Shown here one piece after another: positions 58,811-64,000 of a stretch of DNA of 64,000 nucleotides; position 1 is the first letter of the stretch; each line of letters begins with the position of its first letter. This DNA is from Sheuella sp. (lineage in GTDB: Bacteria > Pseudomonadota > Gammaproteobacteria > Burkholderiales > Burkholderiaceae_B). A program made the position numbers and the translations under genes. Where the stretch lies: contig JAUSCY010000128.1 in NCBI GenBank assembly GCA_030650995.1, positions 1-64,000 of the forward strand. The letters are read 5' to 3'. The notes under the pieces are model-generated. The model searched no databases. It was not told the origin of the DNA and saw only the letters and a program-made list of their open reading frames with translations.

Positions 58811-59764
58811 ATGCTAAGTTTTTTGCTGCGCCGTATTATTTACACCTTACCTATCATGCTGGGGGTGGCGCTTGTTTGTTTTGCACTGGTACATCTGGCG
58901 CCTGGCGACCCACTCGTGTCCATTCTGCCTCCCGACGCCTCGCAGGAGCTTCAGGCCAAGCTGATGGAACTCTACGGTTTTAATCGTTCCTATCCCGAAC
59001 AATTTATCAGTTGGGTCTGGCGTGCGCTGCATGGCGATCTGGGGACATCGATCGCTTCAGGCCGTCCTGTTTCAACAGAGGTCATGACAGCCGTTGCCAA
59101 TACCCTGCGGCTAGCAATCTTCGCGACAATGATCGGCTTTATTTTTGGCTGTCTGTTCGGTTTTGTTGCTGGTTACTTTCAAAACTCCTGGGTCGATAAG
59201 GCTGCATCGCTTACCTCTGTTCTGGGTGTCAGCGTTCCCCATTACTGGCTCGGTATGGTGCTGGTCATTATTTTTAGTTCAACCCTGATGTGGTTGCCAC
59301 CAAGTGGTGCCGGGCCCGGCGGTTCGGCCAATTGGCAATGGAACTGGGAACACATGAAACATCTGATTCTCCCGGCAGTCACCATGAGCGTGATTCCGAT
59401 GGGGATCATTGCCCGCACAGTGCGTGCGCTCGTTGCGGATATCCTGGCGCAGGAGTTTATCGTCGGTCTGCGCGCGAAAGGCATGACCGACGTCGGTATA
59501 TTCATGCATGTTGTTAAAAACGCCGCTCCGACCGCATTGGCAGTGATGGGTTTACAGCTGGGTTACTTGCTCGGTGGTTCAATCCTGATTGAAACTGTCT
59601 TCTCGTGGCCTGGCACAGGCTTTTTGCTCAACGCCGCAATCTTTCAACGCGACCTGCCCTTACTACAGGGCACGATACTCGTGCTCGCAATGTTTTTTGT
59701 CATCCTCAACCTGATCGTAGACGTCATCCAGACGTTACTTGATCCGCGTATCGCGCGCAGCTAA
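58811..59764 (+). CDS. Peptide-type ABC transporter permease (DppB-like)
   Basis: Inner-membrane permease, 317 residues from the ATG chosen (MLSFLLRRIIYTLPIMLGV), which is the standard start; a longer frame to 58721 runs through the two hairpins. Six membrane helices are expected, with the LAPGDPL segment after the first helix and the EAA-type cytoplasmic loop FIVGLRAKGMTDVGIFMHVVKNA that contacts the ATPases. It lies 12 bases before the second permease. Confidence 0.92.
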   Translation: MLSFLLRRIIYTLPIMLGVALVCFALVHLAPGDPLVSILPPDASQELQAKLMELYGFNRSYPEQFISWVWRALHGDLGTSIASGRPVSTEVMTAVANTLRLAIFATMIGFIFGCLFGFVAGYFQNSWVDKAASLTSVLGVSVPHYWLGMVLVIIFSSTLMWLPPSGAGPGGSANWQWNWEHMKHLILPAVTMSVIPMGIIARTVRALVADILAQEFIVGLRAKGMTDVGIFMHVVKNAAPTALAVMGLQLGYLLGGSILIETVFSWPGTGFLLNAAIFQRDLPLLQGTILVLAMFFVILNLIVDVIQTLLDPRIARS

Positions 59765-59776
59765 AGGATTACAACC

Positions 59777-60670
59777 ATGATGAATATCGCTGTTAACCCC
59801 GCGAAAGTCCCTGCTCTGGTCGTTGAAAAATCAACCGGTTACTGGAAGAATGTTGGCCAGCGTTTCATGCGTGATCGCGTTGCGGTATTTGCCGCAATCG
59901 TCATTCTGATTCTCTTTACCATGGCCTTATTCGGCCCTCTGCTCGCGCCCTATGATCCGTTTGTCGGCTCGATCATGAAGCGCCTCAAGCCCATCGGGTT
60001 CCCTGGTCATTTACTGGGTACCGATGAGCTCGGTCGCGACATGCTGACCCGCCTGATTGTTGGTACAAAATTGTCATTATTCATGGGGATCACACCCGTC
60101 GTGTGCGCCTTTGTGATTGGCTCTGTCATTGGCATCACCGCCGGCTATGCGGGCGGTATCGTCAACACAATGATCATGCGTACGATTGACGTGTTTTATG
60201 CTTTTCCCTCTGTGTTACTGGCGATCGCTTTGTCTGGTGTGCTGGGTGCGGGCATTACCAACTCCCTTATTTCCCTGACAATTGTTTTTATCCCACCGAT
60301 CGCCCGGGTATCGGAAAGTGTCACGACACAAATCCGCAGTCGCGACTTTGTCGATGCGGCACGCGCATCTGGTGCGAACGCCTTCACCATTGTGCGTGTT
60401 CATGTGCTGGGTAACGTACTTGGTCCGATTTTTGTTTATGCCACCAGCCTGATTGCCGTATCGATGATTCTGGCGTCTGGACTGTCCTTTCTGGGTCTGG
60501 GCGTCAAACCTCCTGAACCAGAGTGGGGTTTGATGTTGAATACCCTGCGTACCGCCATTTATGTTCAGCCATGGATTGCCGCCCTGCCTGGTGTGATGAT
60601 CTTTATGACTTCGATTGCTTTTAACCTGCTCTCGGATGGTCTGCGCACTGCGATGGAGATCAAGAACTGA
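59777..60670 (+). CDS. Peptide-type ABC transporter permease (DppC-like)
   Basis: Second membrane subunit, 297 residues. It has the N-terminal cytoplasmic segment, the HLLGTDELGRDMLTRLIVGTKLSL motif typical of DppC/OppC, and the EAA loop FVDAARASGANAFTIVRVHVLGN. Two adjacent ATGs open the frame. The stop TGA overlaps the next ATG by one base (TGATG), so translation is coupled with the first ATPase. Confidence 0.92.
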   Translation: MMNIAVNPAKVPALVVEKSTGYWKNVGQRFMRDRVAVFAAIVILILFTMALFGPLLAPYDPFVGSIMKRLKPIGFPGHLLGTDELGRDMLTRLIVGTKLSLFMGITPVVCAFVIGSVIGITAGYAGGIVNTMIMRTIDVFYAFPSVLLAIALSGVLGAGITNSLISLTIVFIPPIARVSESVTTQIRSRDFVDAARASGANAFTIVRVHVLGNVLGPIFVYATSLIAVSMILASGLSFLGLGVKPPEPEWGLMLNTLRTAIYVQPWIAALPGVMIFMTSIAFNLLSDGLRTAMEIKN

Positions 60671-61722
60671 TGAATACGACAATCAACTCCGAACAGGATG
60701 TCGGTGGTCCAACCCAGCCTCTGCTGATGGTCCAGGACCTGGTCAAGCATTTTGCGCTCAGCAAAGACATGCTGGGTCGCGGCGGTGGTGTAGTGCGGGC
60801 TGTAGATGGTATTGATTTTGCCGTGCGTAAAGGCGAAACACTCGGAGTAGTGGGTGAATCCGGCTGTGGAAAATCAACCACGGCACGATTGCTCATGAAC
60901 CTTACTGTGCCAGACCACGGCGACATTATTTTCGATGGTCAGTCAGTAGGTTCAAAAGAGTTAAGCCTGAAAGAGTTTCGGCGTCAGGCACAAATGGTGT
61001 TTCAGGATAGTTATGCTTCGCTCAACCCGCGCCTGACCATCGAGGACTCTGTCGCCTTTGCGCCCCAAGTCCATGGGGTTCCCAAGCAAGAATCAATTAA
61101 CCGAGCCCGCGATCTGCTTACCCGCGTCGGTCTCGATCCCGTTCGTTTTGCGGAACGCTATCCCCATGAATTATCTGGCGGTCAGCGCCAGCGGGTCAAT
61201 ATCGCCCGTGCGCTCGCACTGCAACCTCGCCTGATCATTCTGGACGAGGCTGTCTCTGCTCTGGACAAATCAGTTGAAGCACAGGTGTTAAACCTGCTTC
61301 AGGATCTGAAAGATGATTTTGGTTTGACTTATGTTTTCATCAGCCATGATCTGAATGTGGTGCGTTACATCTCCGACCGTGTGATGGTGATGTATCTGGG
61401 ACAAGTGGTTGAAATCGGTGATTGCGAGACGCTATTCGAGTCACCCAAGCACCCTTACACGCGTGCACTGCTGTCATCTGTCCCCTCGATGGATCCAGAT
61501 AACCGTACAGAAGAGCCGCCTCTTTCCGGAGATCCACCGAATCCGATTAACCCGCCTTCAGGCTGTCGGTTCCATACGCGCTGCGTCCATGCGCAAGCCG
61601 TATGTTCCCAGGTTGAGCCCAAACTTGTCACGAACAAGCTTGGCGAGGGCGTAGCCTGTTTGATGCATGTCGTAGGCAGTGGTCATACAGAGGCCCCACT
61701 TGTTGCACCGGAGGCAGTATGA
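60670..61722 (+). CDS. Peptide-type ABC transporter ATPase (DppF/OppF-like)
   Basis: Nucleotide-binding subunit, 350 residues. It has Walker A GESGCGKST, signature LSGGQRQR, Walker B LIILDEAVSALD and the C-terminal oligopeptide-type extension with spaced cysteines (GCRFHTRC, AVCSQ), a feature of Dpp/Opp ATPases. It is encoded before its DppD-like partner, the reverse of the E. coli dpp order. It overlaps the next gene by 4 bases (ATGA). Confidence 0.92.
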   Translation: MNTTINSEQDVGGPTQPLLMVQDLVKHFALSKDMLGRGGGVVRAVDGIDFAVRKGETLGVVGESGCGKSTTARLLMNLTVPDHGDIIFDGQSVGSKELSLKEFRRQAQMVFQDSYASLNPRLTIEDSVAFAPQVHGVPKQESINRARDLLTRVGLDPVRFAERYPHELSGGQRQRVNIARALALQPRLIILDEAVSALDKSVEAQVLNLLQDLKDDFGLTYVFISHDLNVVRYISDRVMVMYLGQVVEIGDCETLFESPKHPYTRALLSSVPSMDPDNRTEEPPLSGDPPNPINPPSGCRFHTRCVHAQAVCSQVEPKLVTNKLGEGVACLMHVVGSGHTEAPLVAPEAV

Positions 61723-62747
61723 GCAGCGCTGAAACGTTAAATTCCACGACAACTGAACACTCTGTTGAGACGTATGTTGATATTCGTGATCTGACCGTGA
61801 CCTTTACCGGAGGCCGCAAACCAGTTCAAGCGGTCTCGGGCGTCAACCTGAAAGTCAAACGTGGTGAAGTGGTTGCGCTGATCGGGGAGTCGGGCTCAGG
61901 CAAGAGCGTGACCCTGCGCTCGGTGTTGAGGCTACATAATCCTGTACGCTCAAAAATTGGTGGGCAGGTACTGGTAGGTGGTGAAGATGTCGTAGCGATG
62001 TCGGCCGCTAAGCTTTCGAGTTTCCGGGGCAAAGTCGCCTCGATGATTTTTCAGGAGCCTTTACTCGCGCTTGACCCAGTTTATACAGTCGGCGAACAAA
62101 TCATCGAAGCCATCTTGCGCCATGAAAATATCAGCAAAACCGAGGCGCGCCAACGTGCCCTCTCACTGTTTGAACGTGTTCGCATTCCGAGTCCCGAGCG
62201 TCGTCTGGATGCCTATCCGCATGAGATGTCAGGCGGGATGCGTCAGCGTGCGATGATTTCTTTGGCGCTGGCTAGTCATCCACAATTATTGCTGGCCGAT
62301 GAGCCCACAACCGCACTGGATGCCACCGTACAGATTCAGATTTTGCTGCTGTTGCGTGAACTCCAACGTGAGCTCGGACTATCCGTCATTTTTGTCACGC
62401 ATGACATTGGTGCAGCCGTTGAGGTCGCAGACCGCATCGCTGTCATGTACGCGGGCCGCATTGTTGAACAAGGCACGACCCGCACGCTGCTTCGCTCACC
62501 GCGCCACCCTTACACGCGCGCACTACTCAAGAGTCTTGCGCACGGATCGGTGGCTAAGGGCACGCGCCTGGAAACCATCCCAGGCTCACCACCGGACCTG
62601 AGCAATCTGCCTGCAGGTTGCTCTTTTGCGGATCGTTGTACGTTGGCGCAAGATGCTTGCAGAGTATCCATACCTGAGATCACTGAAATTAGCCCAGATC
62701 ACAGTGCGAGGTGTTTCAGACTCGATCAGACTATGGCTGCGATCTAG
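61719..62747 (+). CDS. Peptide-type ABC transporter ATPase (DppD/OppD-like)
   Basis: Second nucleotide-binding subunit, 342 residues. It has Walker A GESGSGKS, signature MSGGMRQR, Walker B LLLADEPTTALD and the C-terminal cysteine-bearing extension (GCSFADRC, DACRVS). Together with the first ATPase it forms the heterodimeric motor. It ends with TAG, and the following MFS gene begins within a few bases, so the MFS gene may belong to the same transcript. Confidence 0.92.
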   Translation: MSSAETLNSTTTEHSVETYVDIRDLTVTFTGGRKPVQAVSGVNLKVKRGEVVALIGESGSGKSVTLRSVLRLHNPVRSKIGGQVLVGGEDVVAMSAAKLSSFRGKVASMIFQEPLLALDPVYTVGEQIIEAILRHENISKTEARQRALSLFERVRIPSPERRLDAYPHEMSGGMRQRAMISLALASHPQLLLADEPTTALDATVQIQILLLLRELQRELGLSVIFVTHDIGAAVEVADRIAVMYAGRIVEQGTTRTLLRSPRHPYTRALLKSLAHGSVAKGTRLETIPGSPPDLSNLPAGCSFADRCTLAQDACRVSIPEITEISPDHSARCFRLDQTMAAI

Positions 62748-62754
62748 GTGTCCA

Positions 62755-64000
62755 TTGACCAGATCTGAGTCGCTGCCCTCCAGTCTATTATCAGCAACAG
62801 CTGTACGGCGCACAGCCTTGGGGGTTTTGTTATTTTGCACCCTGGTGAGCGCAATCTCCCGCGGAGTCAGCGAAAGCTTCGCGGTTTTTTTACTTCCTAT
62901 TACGCAAGAGTTCAATTCAGATCGCGCGGCAACGACTGCCAGTTACTCCATTTTCATGATCGCACTTGGTGTGATGTCACCCATCGCTGGCACGATCTTT
63001 GACCGGCTCGGTGCTCGACTTTGTTACAGCATTGGGCTGCTGGTCATGGGTTCTGCTTATTTGATTGCATCTCAAGCTAGTGCGCTCTGGCATCTGTATT
63101 TTTCGACGGGGCTAGGCGGTGCGATCGGTGTCGCGATGGTTGGGATGTTACCGGCATCCAGTCTGGTCAGCAGATGGTTTCACAAAAAACTCACCACCGC
63201 TCTGGGTGTGATTTCAGCATCCCTCGGGACTGGCCTGATTGTTTTTTCTCCCCTTATCCAATGGCTCATCGATCATTTCGGCTGGCGAGTAAGTTTTCAG
63301 CTGCTTGGCGCTCTATTACTCGCCATCATGCTCGGCATTCAGTTTTTGCCTTGGCTCAACATGACCCGGGGTTCACCAGAGAATATTGCAACGCACGCCG
63401 AACGCACGATGCAAGGCGTGCGCTGGACATTACGACAGGCCACTGGGACGCTGGTTTTTTGGGCATTATTCTGGGTGATGTTTTTTACCTCGGTCTCTAC
63501 CTATGCCGTCACGGTACAGCTGGTCGCCTACCTGGTGCATTGCGGACTATCGCCGATACAGGCAGCCACCATCTACGGCGTAGCGGGTATGGCGTCCATT
63601 GCTGGCATTATCGTCTCCAGCATACTTGCAGAAAAAATGGGCGAGCTGCGTGTAGCCATCATCTCCTATGGTTTATCAATCGCCGGCTTAGTCGCTTTAG
63701 CTCTGGTTTCGCAAACGCCGTCAATTGCTGTCATCGCTGTTTTTATTCTGCTCTTTGGAACGATGCAGGGTTCGCGCGGACCTCTGGTTGCGGTGCTGTC
63801 GACCCGGAATTTTGCGGGCGGTCGTCAAACAGGCATTTATGGTTCCGTGCTTTTAGGAATGGGCCTGGGCGGTGCACTGGGCAGCTGGGGCAGCGGTTAC
63901 TTGTATGACCTCACGGGAGGTTATCTTGCGAGTTTTGTTTTTTCAGCTTTTGGCGCAGTCTGTGGCTTGCTGATTTTTGTGACAGTACCGGCGTTAGGGG
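62755..64000 (+). CDS. MFS transporter (partial, cut by the window edge)
   Basis: About 415 codons of a major facilitator superfamily permease, open to the right edge. Translation shows TM1 (ALGVLLFCTLVSAI), the loop-2/3 signature GTIFDRLGARL, later helices and a second-half repeat (GLSPIQAATIYGVAGMASIAGIIVSSILAEKMGELR). Layout suggests a monocarboxylate-type (MCT-like) carrier. The start is uncertain: no ATG precedes TM1. TTG at 62755 is used, with GTG at 62704 or inner TTG/GTG codons as alternatives. Confidence 0.82.
   Translation, partial: MTRSESLPSSLLSATAVRRTALGVLLFCTLVSAISRGVSESFAVFLLPITQEFNSDRAATTASYSIFMIALGVMSPIAGTIFDRLGARLCYSIGLLVMGSAYLIASQASALWHLYFSTGLGGAIGVAMVGMLPASSLVSRWFHKKLTTALGVISASLGTGLIVFSPLIQWLIDHFGWRVSFQLLGALLLAIMLGIQFLPWLNMTRGSPENIATHAERTMQGVRWTLRQATGTLVFWALFWVMFFTSVSTYAVTVQLVAYLVHCGLSPIQAATIYGVAGMASIAGIIVSSILAEKMGELRVAIISYGLSIAGLVALALVSQTPSIAVIAVFILLFGTMQGSRGPLVAVLSTRNFAGGRQTGIYGSVLLGMGLGGALGSWGSGYLYDLTGGYLASFVFSAFGAVCGLLIFVTVPALG

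Noticed and set aside
63174-63908. 244-codon plus-strand frame near the right edge
   Set aside because: Out of frame with the continuous MFS transporter reading, which has clear membrane helices and family motifs; this frame's product is rich in His, Arg and Cys without helices.

Overview
The window is a gene-dense bacterial chromosome segment. Its gene order (rpsU-dnaG, purA-hisZ-hflC-hflK-hflX-hfq, der-bamB-yfgM-hisS-ispG-rodZ-rlmN-ndk, rpsP-rimM-trmD, parE-parC, trxA-rho) is the Burkholderiales arrangement. HisZ, the short-tailed Hfq and the protein sequences as a whole point to Betaproteobacteria, most likely Alcaligenaceae; this placement is inferred from order and sequence character, not from a search. 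No rRNA, tRNA, CRISPR array, insertion sequence or phage gene was recognised. No gene-free stretch exceeds about 270 bases.

Bases 1-18,720 run on the minus strand. They hold the replication/translation pair rpsU-dnaG, a phosphoribosyltransferase, purA, hisZ, the HflKC membrane protease modulators with HflX, hfq, a hisC copy, and a long chain of tightly packed housekeeping genes from ndk down to der. valS (plus strand) is divergent from ndk and convergent with rpsP-rimM-trmD, which lacks the usual rplS. A TusA-like gene overlaps alaS.

Bases 26,729-35,454 are the main accessory block: eight overlapping minus-strand genes that look like a compact type IVb (R64 thin-pilus family) system, read here as pilL-pilN-pilO-pilP-pilQ-pilR-pilS-pilV. 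It has an outer-membrane secretin lipoprotein, an assembly ATPase, an inner-membrane platform protein, a major prepilin with a 29-residue leader, and a shufflon-type tip adhesin. It has no prepilin peptidase, no lytic transglycosylase and no shufflon recombinase. The block sits between the alaS promoter, which lies inside the end of pilV, and a strong terminator that closes the dadA/solute-binding-protein unit. A 16-bp perfect palindrome lies just upstream of its first gene.

Bases 35,597-53,170 return to core functions: dadA with a lone sugar-type binding protein, a ferredoxin-type flavin reductase, topoisomerase IV (parE, parC), trxA, rho, yhdP, glnE and queH. A glycosyltransferase/deacetylase pair (54,032-55,072) is a small envelope-modification module. 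From 55,146 to the end lies a nitrogen or peptide scavenging region: a DMT exporter and a hydantoin/Asp-Glu racemase diverge from a five-gene peptide-type ABC importer. The importer is preceded by a good -24/-12 (sigma-54) promoter match and has strong hairpins between the binding protein and the permeases. A partial MFS transporter follows and runs off the right edge.
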